Part shown: positions 1-8,102 of the stretch, one piece after another
Position numbering within the stretch: the stretch's first letter is position 1
Layout of the letters: the number at the start of each line of letters is the position of its first letter
Source: an uncultured Paracoccaceae bacterium
GTDB taxonomy: Bacteria > Pseudomonadota > Alphaproteobacteria > Rhodobacterales > Rhodobacteraceae
Length of the DNA: 62,255 nucleotides
NCBI GenBank assembly: GCA_947501555.1
Contig: CANMWG010000006.1
Location: 1 to 62,255, forward strand
Direction: 5' to 3'
Position numbers and translations under genes: made by a program
The notes under the pieces: generated by a model
Seen by the model: only the letters and a program-made list of their open reading frames with translations
What the model was told of the DNA's origin: nothing
Databases searched by the model: none

Positions 1-248
1 TACAATGTTTCGATGGTTTCCCATGCTTGAGCGCCGCCATCGGGTGCTGGCTGGCCGAAAACGAGGTTATCTTCTTGGTAAGTTGCGGTGCGGATACCGT
101 TTTCGAAGGATTCGAATTTCTCGGTACCGTCGTCAAAGAGGGTATCTTTTGCGATCGTCAGATTTGTGTCTGTGTCATATGTCGTTTGGATCGATGTCCA
201 TGAAAATAGGTCGTTTTCGTCAAAAATAGTGCGTTCGGCAACGGGCAT
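1..248 (-). CDS. RTX-like secreted calcium-binding protein, N-terminal part (runs off the left edge)
   Basis: The frame opens with ATG at 248 on the minus strand and stays open to the window edge, giving about 82 residues. The text is acidic and contains phrases such as WTSIQTTYDTDTNL and FDDGTEKFES. Units of this kind (W...I...YD....DDG) recur in very large Rhodobacteraceae RTX-type proteins, usually next to calcium-binding nonapeptide repeats. No nonapeptide repeat is visible in the part present, so the family call is by resemblance. There is no classical signal peptide, as expected for a type I secretion substrate whose signal is C-terminal. The 290 bases upstream are AT-rich and presumably hold its promoter. 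Confidence 0.55.
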   Translation of the reverse strand, partial: MPVAERTIFDENDLFSWTSIQTTYDTDTNLTIAKDTLFDDGTEKFESFENGIRTATYQEDNLVFGQPAPDGGAQAWETIETL

Positions 249-480
249 GTATAGTCCTTTGGTTGTATGGAGATGTTATTTATACAGACTTAGAACAAAA
301 GTGGAACAAGTTAATTGTGAACAGTTTGTTTGCGCTGGTGAACTAATGTAATTTCCGGAATTCTATCGAAGATTTATGACCTAAGGTGATGTAAAGAAAT
401 ACAAATTTTGAAAATGTGAATCGGTATGAATACCGTGGTCGCACCAAGGCATGTGCTTCCTTTAGCATCTAGTGGTTCGG

Positions 481-530
481 CACGCAGCACAACCAATGGG
501 AATATTGCTTATGTATTGCTGTGCTGCGTG
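481..530. other. 11-bp perfect inverted repeat with a 28-nt loop, downstream of the aldolase
   Basis: Bases 481-491 (CACGCAGCACA) are the exact reverse complement of 520-530. The structure sits 10 bp past the aldolase stop codon on the minus strand. No U-run follows on either strand, so it is not a textbook intrinsic terminator. It may be a factor-assisted terminator, a 3' stability hairpin or a protein-binding site. The rest of 249-540 shows no gene. Confidence 0.5.
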
Positions 531-540
531 ATTTGCACCT

Positions 541-1194
541 TTAAAGAATTTTGATACCCGCTTTTTCGACGTCAGCCATAAAGCCTGCCAGTCCTTTGTC
601 GGTCAGCACGTGGTTGGCCATCCCTTTAATCACCGCAGGTGGCGCTGTGCAGACGTCCGCGCCGATTTTTGCACATTCTGACATGTGGTTGGCTGAACGG
701 ATTGAGGCCGCAAGAATGTTCGTGTCGAACCCGTAGTTGTCATAAATCGTCCGGATGTCCTCGATCAGCTCGAGCCCATCGATGTTGATATCGTCCAAAC
801 GTCCGATGAAGGGGCTAATGAATGTGGCCCCAGCTTTTGCCGCCAAAAGCGCCTGGTTGGCTGAGAAACACAGCGTGACGTTGACCATTGTGCCTTCGTC
901 AGACAGCGCTTTGCAGGTCTGCAAGCCCGCCCATGTCAGGGGGACTTTGACGGCGATATTGTCGGCGATTTTGGCCAATTTGCGGCCCTCGGCCAGCATG
1001 GTTTCCGCATCCAGGGCCACAACCTCGGCCGAGACAGGACCGCTGACCATGTCACAAATTTCCTTGGTCACTTCCAGGATGTCCCGGCCTGACTTGGCAA
1101 TCAGCGAGGGGTTCGTCGTGACCCCGTCCACCATCCCAAGGTCGTTGAGTTCTTTGATCTGGTCGATCTCGGCGGTGTCTACGAAAAACTTCAT
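541..1194 (-). CDS. fsa: fructose-6-phosphate aldolase / small transaldolase (FSA/TalC family)
   Basis: The 217-residue TIM-barrel enzyme matches the short transaldolase subfamily, which runs about 215-220 residues. It starts [10 protein letters not shown], carries [11 protein letters not shown] near residues 24-34, and the Schiff-base lysine is K83 in [10 protein letters not shown]. The phrase [12 protein letters not shown] is also typical. Members act as a transaldolase of the pentose phosphate pathway or cleave fructose 6-phosphate to dihydroxyacetone and glyceraldehyde 3-phosphate; sequence alone does not separate these. The start is supported by GGAGAAGACAA directly before ATG. It is a single gene, divergent from the LysE exporter. 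Cytoplasmic. Confidence 0.93.
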   Translation of the reverse strand: MKFFVDTAEIDQIKELNDLGMVDGVTTNPSLIAKSGRDILEVTKEICDMVSGPVSAEVVALDAETMLAEGRKLAKIADNIAVKVPLTWAGLQTCKALSDEGTMVNVTLCFSANQALLAAKAGATFISPFIGRLDDINIDGLELIEDIRTIYDNYGFDTNILAASIRSANHMSECAKIGADVCTAPPAVIKGMANHVLTDKGLAGFMADVEKAGIKIL

Positions 1195-1285
1195 TTGTCT
1201 TCTCCGGGGAAGGGTTGGCGTTTGCTCGCGCCTCGTTTAACCCATGAGGGACATGGGGGAAAGACCCCGCAAAGGAGCCAGCGTC

Positions 1286-1915
1286 ATGGATTTTCAACTT
1301 TGGATCGCGTTTGTTTCGGCCTCAATAGCTCTGCTGTTGATCCCTGGCCCGACTGTTATTCTGGTTCTCAGCTATGCTTTGTCCCAAGGCCGTAAGGTCG
1401 CTGTCGCCTCGGCTGCGGGCGTGGCTTTGGGTGATTTGATTGCCATGACAATATCGCTGTTGGGGTTGGGCGCTGTCGTCTTGGCCTCGGCCACGGCCTT
1501 TACGGTGATCAAATGGGTTGGTGCCGCCTATCTGGTGTGGATGGGCATCGGGATGGTCCGCTCTGCCGGTTCTTTGGGTGGAGTGGCAGCGGTAGATGCC
1601 CCAGCCTTGACCGCTGCCCGCATTTTTCGCAACGCGGCCACCGTCACGGCCTTGAACCCGAAATCAATCATCTTCTTCATTGCCTTTGTGCCTCAGTTCA
1701 TCCGCCCTGATGCGCCTCTGATGCCCCAATTTATCATTCTGATTGCAACATTTGTCGGTTTGGCGGGCCTGAACGCGTTGGCCTATGCATTGCTGGCGGA
1801 CCGGTTACGCGCCACCATCAAACGCCCCCAGGCTCTGACATGGATGACCCGTGCGGGTGGCGCCACTTTGATCGCTATGGGTGCGGTGACAGCCACGTTG
1901 CGCCGTGCCGCCTGA
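1286..1915 (+). CDS. LysE/RhtB family amino-acid exporter
   Basis: A 209-residue inner-membrane protein with about six hydrophobic segments. The N-terminal helix followed by LLLIPGPTVILVLSYAL is the LysE/RhtB signature, and the second half carries a loop ending LNPKSIIFFIAFVPQF, also typical. Family members export lysine, arginine, homoserine, threonine or similar compounds; the substrate cannot be read from sequence. ATG at 1286 is chosen because AAAGGAG lies about 9 bases upstream and the hydrophobic helix starts right after it; a longer frame from 1244 has no such site. Its end overlaps the start of priA by 11 bp, so the two are probably co-transcribed. Confidence 0.85.
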   Translation: MDFQLWIAFVSASIALLLIPGPTVILVLSYALSQGRKVAVASAAGVALGDLIAMTISLLGLGAVVLASATAFTVIKWVGAAYLVWMGIGMVRSAGSLGGVAAVDAPALTAARIFRNAATVTALNPKSIIFFIAFVPQFIRPDAPLMPQFIILIATFVGLAGLNALAYALLADRLRATIKRPQALTWMTRAGGATLIAMGAVTATLRRAA

Positions 1916-4097
1916 GTTTTTCCATGAAGGCGATCTGGTCGGGGTTCTGACGACCCAACCGTTGGATCGCTTGCTGGACTACAAAGCCCCTGAGGGCGGC
2001 TGTCACTTGGGTGCCTTTGTTGAGGTACCGCTTGGTCCCCGCAAGGTGCTAGGCGTCATTTGGGGGGCGGGCAAGGGTGACTATGACCGTGCCAAGATCC
2101 GGTCGGTCATACGTGTGCTGGACGTGGCCCCGATGCGTGATGAGATGCGCGTGTTTCTGACCCGCGCTGCCGACTACACCCTGACCCCGATGCCTGCCAT
2201 GCTGCGCCTGGGCACCCGGGCCCCGGGCCTGGGTGATCCGCAATCGATGCGCAAAGTCTATCGTTTGGGTGCCAAGGACCCTGACCGGATGACCTCCGCC
2301 CGTGAAAAGGTACTGGCGGTCTTGCGCGACTATGGGGGCTTGTCCTTTACCAAGCGCGAGTTGGCCGAGATGGCCGATGTGGGCACGTCTGTTGTGAACG
2401 GGTTGGTCAAGCAAGGGGCCGTCACTGAAGAAGAGGCCCCGCGTGACACCCCCTATCCACGGCTCGATCCGGACTATGGCGGCAAGGCACTGAGCGCCGA
2501 TCAGGCGGCTGGGGCCGAGGCGTTGCGTGCCGCGCTGCGCAGGGATGCTTATGACACCACTTTGCTGAAAGGTGTCACCGGCTCAGGCAAGACCGAAGTG
2601 TATCTCGAGGCCGTCGCCGAATGTCTGCGCATGGGCCGTCAGGCGCTTGTGCTCTTGCCCGAGATCGCTTTGTCAGGTGAGTTTATTGCACGGGTTGAGG
2701 CGCGTTTTGGCATGAAGCCCGCCGAATGGCACTCTGGTGTGACCATGACCGAGCGCCGTCGCTGTTGGCGCATGGTGGGGCAGGGGGACGCGCAGCTGGT
2801 TGTCGGGGCCCGGTCGGCCTTGTTCCTGCCCTATCAGAACCTTGGGCTGATCGTCGTGGATGAGGAACATGATACATCGTATAAGCAAGAAGATGGCGTC
2901 TTGTATAACGCCCGCGATATGGCCGTGTTGCGAGCGGCGATTAATGGGGCACAGGTGGTGCTGGCCTCGGCGACGCCTTCATTGGAAAGCTGGGCCAATG
3001 TTGAAGCGGGCAAGTATAAACGCCTGGAACTGACATCCCGCTTTGGGGCTGCTGTCATGCCCAAGATGTCCGCGATTGATATGCGGGTCGAGGATGTGCC
3101 GGGGGGAACGTGGGTTTCACCCACCCTACGGGACGCCATGCAGTCCCGCCTGGACCGAGGCGAGCAGTCATTGGTGTTTCTTAATCGCCGGGGCTATGCC
3201 CCGATTACACTTTGTCGGGCCTGCGGCCATCAGATTGGCTGCGATGATTGCGATGCGCGGATGGTGGAACACCGGTTCCTCAAACGCCTGATGTGCCACC
3301 AATGCGGTGAGACAAAGCCCATGCCAACTGTCTGCCCCTCATGTGGGGCCGAGGACCGGTTGAGCGCCGTTGGCCCTGGCGTTGAACGCATGGGTGAAGA
3401 GGTGGCTAAGCTGTTTCCGGACGCGCGGGTGGCTGTGCTGTCGTCTGATCTTTACGGCTCAGCCCGCGCGATGAAGGCGCATATTGAGCAGATCGCCGAA
3501 GGTGGGACGGATATTATCATCGGGACCCAATTGGTGGCCAAGGGGCATAACTTTCCGCTTCTGACTTTGGTTGGCGTGATTGACGCGGATCTTGGTCTGC
3601 AAGGGTCAGATCTACGGGCTGCCGAACGGACGTTTCAGTTGATGCGTCAGGTGGCAGGACGGGCAGGGCGGGCCGCGACGCCGGGCGAGGCCTTGTTGCA
3701 GACCTACCAGCCTGAACATGCCGTGATCCGGGCGATTTTGGCCGGGGATGAGGAAAGTTTCTGGAAGGCCGAAGCCGCGGAACGCAAAGCTGCCGGTGTG
3801 CCCCCTTACGGACGGATGGCCGGGATCATTCTGAGCAGTCCAAATGTGCAGGATGTCTTTGATCTTGGGGCCGAAATGGCGCGGATGGATGTGCCGTTGC
3901 GCCAGATCGGCGCGCAGGTGTTTGGACCCGCGCCTGCACCCATTGCGCGGGTGCGCGGGCGACACAGGGTCCGGCTTTTGGTCAAGGCCGATAAGACAGC
4001 GCCGCTGCAGCAGGCGTTGGCGAAATGGACCGGGCAGTTTCGGTTGCCGACGAACTTGCGTTTGGCCATCGATATTGATCCGCAGAGTTTCTATTAA
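1905..4097 (+). CDS. priA: primosomal protein N' (replication restart helicase PriA)
   Basis: The 730-residue protein is almost the length of E. coli PriA. It recognises stalled forks and starts replisome reloading. An N-terminal DNA-binding region is followed by Walker A (GVTGSGKTEVYLE, near residue 225), Walker B (LIVVDEEHD, near 320), and two cysteine clusters (CRACGHQIGCDDCDARM and CHQCGETKPMPTVCPSCG, about 440-485) that bind two zinc ions. The helicase C lobe follows, with IIGTQLVAKGHNFP and RQVAGRAGR. The start is GTG at 1905 inside the 3' end of the LysE gene; no in-frame ATG lies nearby. Bases 3111-3130, coding WVSPTLR, are identical to an intergenic palindromic repeat at 27216-27235. 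Confidence 0.96.
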   Translation: MPPEFFHEGDLVGVLTTQPLDRLLDYKAPEGGCHLGAFVEVPLGPRKVLGVIWGAGKGDYDRAKIRSVIRVLDVAPMRDEMRVFLTRAADYTLTPMPAMLRLGTRAPGLGDPQSMRKVYRLGAKDPDRMTSAREKVLAVLRDYGGLSFTKRELAEMADVGTSVVNGLVKQGAVTEEEAPRDTPYPRLDPDYGGKALSADQAAGAEALRAALRRDAYDTTLLKGVTGSGKTEVYLEAVAECLRMGRQALVLLPEIALSGEFIARVEARFGMKPAEWHSGVTMTERRRCWRMVGQGDAQLVVGARSALFLPYQNLGLIVVDEEHDTSYKQEDGVLYNARDMAVLRAAINGAQVVLASATPSLESWANVEAGKYKRLELTSRFGAAVMPKMSAIDMRVEDVPGGTWVSPTLRDAMQSRLDRGEQSLVFLNRRGYAPITLCRACGHQIGCDDCDARMVEHRFLKRLMCHQCGETKPMPTVCPSCGAEDRLSAVGPGVERMGEEVAKLFPDARVAVLSSDLYGSARAMKAHIEQIAEGGTDIIIGTQLVAKGHNFPLLTLVGVIDADLGLQGSDLRAAERTFQLMRQVAGRAGRAATPGEALLQTYQPEHAVIRAILAGDEESFWKAEAAERKAAGVPPYGRMAGIILSSPNVQDVFDLGAEMARMDVPLRQIGAQVFGPAPAPIARVRGRHRVRLLVKADKTAPLQQALAKWTGQFRLPTNLRLAIDIDPQSFY

Positions 4098-4203
4098 AGT
4101 CAAAACCGGTCCCCAATAACATTATCTTAATCGAGACACATGTACGATTGCGCTGAGACGAGGCGTTTAGCTTACGTCAGATTCTGAAAATAGGAAGCGC
4201 ACG

Positions 4204-5754
4204 TTGACAGATAATGCCGCTGATTTGAACCGTGTAGACGAAGCTGACCAAGATGGCGTGTCACTGGCTTTGATTGCTTTGGTTGTTTTGACGCCTTTGC
4301 CACCAATCTGTGCTGCAGTAATCGGCAATCCGGCCTTGGGATTGACCGTTTTTGCGGCTTTGGTCGGCTTGGCAGGCATTCTTTGTGTCACAAAGGCACG
4401 GGATCTTTCAAAATCCGTTCTTGCTGGTTGCCTTTTGCTTCAGACAATGGCGATGACCAGCGCATTCAATGGTCATCCATGGCAAATTGATACCCATATG
4501 ATGTATTTTGCCGTCCTGGCGGTCATATCTGTGATGTCTGATGCGCGGATTTTGCTTGGCTCTGCCGCGTTTGTTGCGGTCCATCATCTGGGTTTAAGCT
4601 TTGTGATGCCAGCATTTTTATACCCCGAAATGACGGGAGGATACATCGGACGCACCTTGGGGCATGCATTTATCGTGGTGCTGGAAACCGTCGTTCTTGC
4701 AACGTCAATCGGGCAACGGCAAGCAATCGCGGCAGAGGCAAAACAACAAAGGGATGAGGTGTTTGAGCTAAGCAAGGCCAGCCAAGCAGCCGAACGGGAA
4801 GCCCAACAGGAACGCCAAGCTGCGACTGAGGTTGTACAGGTTATTGGACAGCACCTAAGATTTATGGCCGATCAGGATCTGTCAATGAAAATAGACAAGA
4901 AATTACCCGGCGAATACGATAACTTGCGTCAAAATTTCAATGAACTGGTTGAGACCCTGGGCAGTGTTATTCAAACAGCGACCGAAACATCTGCCGACTA
5001 CAGTATAAGTTCAAAGGAATTGTCGAGTTCTGCAGAGAATCTTGCGCAACGTACCGAGGTACAATCAGGCACGCTGTCAACGACAGCCGAAGGGCTCCAG
5101 AGGCTGACAAAAACGCTGCAAGAAACTGCCGCCGGTGCGAAAAAAGCAAGTGAAACCGCATCTTTGGCTCGTAACAGCGCCCAGAACAATGGCGAGGTTG
5201 TAGGTCAGGCCGTTGATGCCATGAAACGGATTACGGAATCTTCGGGTGAGATTTCCAACATTATCAACATGATTGAAGACATTGCGTTTCAAACGAACTT
5301 GTTGGCACTTAATGCTGGCGTCGAAGCCGCACGCGCTGGTGAGACCGGGCGAGGCTTTGCTGTTGTGGCATCAGAAGTGCGCGCCTTGGCCCAACGGACA
5401 TCCGAGGCAGCCAGCAGTGTCAAACGTTTGATCGACAACAGTTCGGAAGAGGTCGAGAAGGGGTCGGGTCTGGTGAATGCCGCCGGCAAAGCATTGGAGG
5501 AAATCGTTGCTCAGGTGTCTGACGCAAGCACGATGATCGGCACGATTACCGATTCCGTGGGTGAACAAGCGGATGTCGTCCGTAATCTGAACGATGCAGT
5601 GCAATCGCTTGATACTGCGACGCAACATAACGCGGCGATGTGCGAAGAAATGACCGCGATGGGGCACCAGTTGGCCAGTGGATCGGGCACATTGACAAAA
5701 GCGTTGTCAGGTTTTCGCTTCGAACGCTCCGCCATGCCGCGTATGGCGGTCTAA
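4204..5754 (+). CDS. methyl-accepting chemotaxis protein with polytopic membrane sensor
   Basis: A 516-residue chemoreceptor. Residues 15-170 contain five or six hydrophobic segments with little periplasmic sequence. They carry the histidine-rich phrases [12 protein letters not shown] and [18 protein letters not shown], known from a class of alphaproteobacterial receptors with an integral-membrane sensor. A HAMP-like stretch (about 209-258) and the cytoplasmic signalling hairpin follow; its conserved tip [20 protein letters not shown] is near residues 357-376. The C-terminus (RMAV) lacks a CheR-binding pentapeptide. The start is TTG at 4204, with AGGAAG about six bases upstream; no in-frame ATG is near. 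No che genes are adjacent, so it must feed pathways encoded elsewhere. Confidence 0.9.
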   Translation: MTDNAADLNRVDEADQDGVSLALIALVVLTPLPPICAAVIGNPALGLTVFAALVGLAGILCVTKARDLSKSVLAGCLLLQTMAMTSAFNGHPWQIDTHMMYFAVLAVISVMSDARILLGSAAFVAVHHLGLSFVMPAFLYPEMTGGYIGRTLGHAFIVVLETVVLATSIGQRQAIAAEAKQQRDEVFELSKASQAAEREAQQERQAATEVVQVIGQHLRFMADQDLSMKIDKKLPGEYDNLRQNFNELVETLGSVIQTATETSADYSISSKELSSSAENLAQRTEVQSGTLSTTAEGLQRLTKTLQETAAGAKKASETASLARNSAQNNGEVVGQAVDAMKRITESSGEISNIINMIEDIAFQTNLLALNAGVEAARAGETGRGFAVVASEVRALAQRTSEAASSVKRLIDNSSEEVEKGSGLVNAAGKALEEIVAQVSDASTMIGTITDSVGEQADVVRNLNDAVQSLDTATQHNAAMCEEMTAMGHQLASGSGTLTKALSGFRFERSAMPRMAV

Positions 5755-5983
5755 ACGAGAAAGGGCTTGAAGATCGTCGTTCGGTTTTTTGTAATGAAAG
5801 CGCGATGAAATGGACAGGGTTGGCAACAGCGAGTCCGCCAGTCGATGCTTCATTGGCCGGATCGGCTAACATTCTGGACCCTACTAAACAGCTTTGTTTT
5901 GTTCAGACGTCTTCATCCAAGTTAAAGACACGGGGCTTTCAGAAGGATTTTTGTCGCGTTATGGCGCAGTGATCGTCGATTTC

Positions 5984-6571
5984 CTACTCGTCGCTTTCGC
6001 CCATCTCTTCACGCCAATGCTGGCGGCATAATGAAACATAACGGTCATTGCCGCCGATGGCGATTTGATCACCAGTTGTCAGAACTTGACCATATTCATC
6101 CTTGCGTACCACCATCGTTGCTTTTCTTCCGCAATGGCAGATCGTTCGTATCTCGCGCATTTCATCGGCCAAAGCCAAAAGTGCCGCTGACCCGGGGAAG
6201 AGTTTGCCAAGAAAATCAACACGTAAGCCATATGTCATCACCGGCACTTTCAAGTCATCGACTGCGCGGGCCAGTTGCCAAACTTGTTGTCGTTCCAAAA
6301 ACTGGGCTTCATCGACAAAGACACAGGCGCATGGTCCCTCTTTGAGGCGGGCCTCGATTTTGTCGTAGAGATCTTCGCCGGGTGCAAATGTATCGGCATC
6401 CGCGCCGATCCCAATTCGGCTGCCGATCCGTCCCTCGCCCGCCCGGTTGTCTAACTGGGCGATCATGAGATAGGTTTTCATCCCCCGCTCAATGTAATTG
6501 TGCGAGGCTTGCAGAAGCACGGTCGATTTACCCGCGTTCATTGTCGAATAGTTAAAATACAGTTTAGTCAT
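5984..6571 (-). CDS. tdk: thymidine kinase
   Basis: A 195-residue type II thymidine kinase of the pyrimidine salvage pathway (thymidine + ATP to dTMP). The N-terminus MTKLYFNYSTMNAGKST contains the P-loop NAGKST (about residues 12-17). CVFVDEAQFLE holds the catalytic base Glu, near residue 88. ICHCGRKATM and the later SLCRQHW supply the structural zinc ligands. Length and motifs match E. coli Tdk. There is no Shine-Dalgarno sequence before ATG 6571; a 12-bp-stem hairpin (6585-6615) ends 13 bases upstream and may shape translation or transcription. Confidence 0.95.
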   Translation of the reverse strand: MTKLYFNYSTMNAGKSTVLLQASHNYIERGMKTYLMIAQLDNRAGEGRIGSRIGIGADADTFAPGEDLYDKIEARLKEGPCACVFVDEAQFLERQQVWQLARAVDDLKVPVMTYGLRVDFLGKLFPGSAALLALADEMREIRTICHCGRKATMVVRKDEYGQVLTTGDQIAIGGNDRYVSLCRQHWREEMGESDE

Positions 6572-6584
6572 GACACGTCATTAG

Positions 6585-6615
6585 CGCTGGCCTTGCTTGT
6601 TTGGCAAGGCCAGCG
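6585..6615. promoter_or_regulatory. 12-bp-stem hairpin in the tdk leader
   Basis: Bases 6585-6596 (CGCTGGCCTTGC) and 6604-6615 are perfect reverse complements with a 7-nt loop. The structure lies 13 nt upstream of the tdk ATG on the minus strand, where no Shine-Dalgarno is seen. No gene from either side ends here, so a simple terminator role is unlikely. A leader-mRNA structure or an operator is more plausible. Confidence 0.5.
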
Positions 6616-6653
6616 GCAAAAATGACGATCTTAACCGCCCAACACTCGCAAGT

Positions 6654-6688
6654 TCCAAGGCGCCTTGGACGGAAACGGATCGCGATCC
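6654..6688. promoter_or_regulatory. two perfect palindromes between tdk and the HTH-like gene
   Basis: TCCAAGGCGCCTTGGA (6654-6669) and GGATCGCGATCC (6677-6688) are perfect gapless palindromes 7 bp apart. They lie in the 273-bp divergent region between tdk and the gene at 6845. They are candidate operators; no known consensus is recognised. Confidence 0.4.
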
Positions 6689-6844
6689 TAAACTATACCG
6701 GGTCTTGCAACACGGTCACTTGTTAAAGAGCCCCAACAACACGGGACAGGTTTATCAATGACAGGAATTGATTTAATGATTAATGGGAAACAACTACATC
6801 ATTTCCCCGTCACCTAGGCGGCGGTTGACGAACGGAGCGCACGT

Positions 6845-7297
6845 ATGGCGAGTCATGTCGGGTATTTGAAGAAACACACCGAGGCTTTGGTAAAAGACGT
6901 TGGTATTGAAGCAGCATGCGAATTGACAGGGAAGTCCAAGGCGACCTTGGGGCGTTACTATTCGGACAGTTCCGAACATGCAGACCGTTTTATGCCAATC
7001 GACGCTGTCGCCGCACTTGAGGCCGCGGCGTCATATCCGCATGTCACGTCAGCCTTGGCGGAAATTCGCGGTATTACAATGTCTTACGATTCAGATCGCA
7101 GTAACAGTGAGGGTGAGATCAACACAGATGTCATCAAGCTGAGCCAGCGGTTTGCGCTATTGATGGCAGAGTATAATCAATCCATTTCTGACGGCGTTAT
7201 TACCACCAATGAGGCCAAACGGTTGCTGCGCGAAACGACCGCGCTGCAGAAGGTTTTGATCGACATGAAACTTCGATTGGAAGATGACGACACATGA
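6845..7297 (+). CDS. CII-like HTH protein, unknown target
   Basis: A 150-residue protein. Residues 8-40 ([20 protein letters not shown], then [12 protein letters not shown]) read like a helix-turn-helix of phage CII-type regulators, which use the alternation [18 protein letters not shown] to contact [21 protein letters not shown] follows and is also seen in small Rhodobacteraceae homologues. The C-terminal half is helical with no recognised domain. GGAG lies about ten bases before ATG 6845. Its stop overlaps the arsH start (ATGA), so the two are translationally coupled. It could be a regulator of arsH or of itself through the palindromes upstream; that is inference. Confidence 0.6.
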   Translation: MASHVGYLKKHTEALVKDVGIEAACELTGKSKATLGRYYSDSSEHADRFMPIDAVAALEAAASYPHVTSALAEIRGITMSYDSDRSNSEGEINTDVIKLSQRFALLMAEYNQSISDGVITTNEAKRLLRETTALQKVLIDMKLRLEDDDT

Positions 7298-8007
7298 CCG
7301 ACACGATCTCGGATATGCCGAACCTTGTTCCGGGGGCGTTGCAACCACTAGACGTCGCAGGCCTCGCAGGTCCAGGGCACCCTGATCATCCCGCGCGTAT
7401 TTTGCTGCTGTACGGATCATTGCGCGAAACCAGCTATTCCCGGCTGTGTGCTGAGGAAGGCGCGCGCGTGTTACGCGCACTTGGCTGCGAGACCCGATTC
7501 TTTGACCCCTCCGGCTTGCCTTTGCCCGATGACGCTGATGCCGAGCACCCCAAGGTTGCGGAGTTGCGCGATCTGGTGATGTGGTCCGAAGGTATGGTCT
7601 GGTCCAGCCCTGAGCGGCATGGGGCCATGACTGGGATTATGAAAACGCAAATCGATTGGATTCCGCTGGCCCCGATTGGCGGCATTCGCCCGACACAAGG
7701 TAAGACATTAGCTGTCATGCAAGTGACCGGTGGGTCGCAATCCTTCAACACTGTCAATCAGTTACGGATCTTGGGCCGATGGATGCGCTTGGTCACCATT
7801 CCCAATCAATCCTCTGTCCCCATGGCCTGGAAAGAGTTTGAAAATGGGCGCATGAAACCGTCACCGCTTTATAATCGGATTGTCGACGTCATGGAGGAAC
7901 TGGCCCGTTTCACCGTGATGACCCGAGGCCGGAATGAGATGTTGACTGATCGCTATTCAGAGCGGGTTGAAACGCTCGAAGACGTTCACCGCAGGGTGAG
8001 CGGTTAG
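7294..8007 (+). CDS. arsH: ArsH-type NADPH-dependent FMN reductase
   Basis: A 237-residue flavodoxin-fold enzyme. [18 protein letters not shown] (about residues 34-51) is the FMN phosphate-binding loop of Ars[20 protein letters not shown] and [20 protein letters not shown] are also diagnostic. ArsH proteins oxidise trivalent organoarsenicals or act as NADPH:FMN oxidoreductases with quinone or azo substrates. No arsR, arsC or arsB lies nearby, so an arsenic role is not supported by context. ATG 7294 overlaps the stop of the upstream HTH-like gene. Its 3' end overlaps the tiny lipoprotein gene on the other strand by 4 bp. Confidence 0.88.
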   Translation: MTDTISDMPNLVPGALQPLDVAGLAGPGHPDHPARILLLYGSLRETSYSRLCAEEGARVLRALGCETRFFDPSGLPLPDDADAEHPKVAELRDLVMWSEGMVWSSPERHGAMTGIMKTQIDWIPLAPIGGIRPTQGKTLAVMQVTGGSQSFNTVNQLRILGRWMRLVTIPNQSSVPMAWKEFENGRMKPSPLYNRIVDVMEELARFTVMTRGRNEMLTDRYSERVETLEDVHRRVSG

Positions 8008-8078
8008 ATAAGCGGTACGAGCGGGACGCCACAGGCAGCAAGTGTCAGCAGTAAAGTGGCGGCAACAATGATTTTCAT
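8004..8078 (-). CDS. 24-residue lipoprotein
   Basis: A complete tiny gene: ATG at 8078, TAA at 8004-8006, with AGGA seven bases before the start. The product has two charged residues fewer than three (one Lys at position 2), a hydrophobic core VAATLLLTL, and a lipobox LAAC, followed by only nine mature residues (CGVPLVPLI). Processing would give a diacylated outer- or inner-membrane lipopeptide. The gene lies 24 bp after the stop of the KAS III gene on the same strand and may be co-transcribed with it. Many Rhodobacteraceae have similar miniature lipoproteins of unknown function, loosely like entericidins. Confidence 0.7.
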   Translation of the reverse strand: MKIIVAATLLLTLAACGVPLVPLI

Positions 8079-8102
8079 GGGTTTTCCTTGTAAGTCGGGC
8101 AT

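Noticed and set aside
6845..8007. prophage fragment suggested by the CII-like gene
   Set aside because: No integrase, structural or lysis genes nearby; neighbours are chromosomal.
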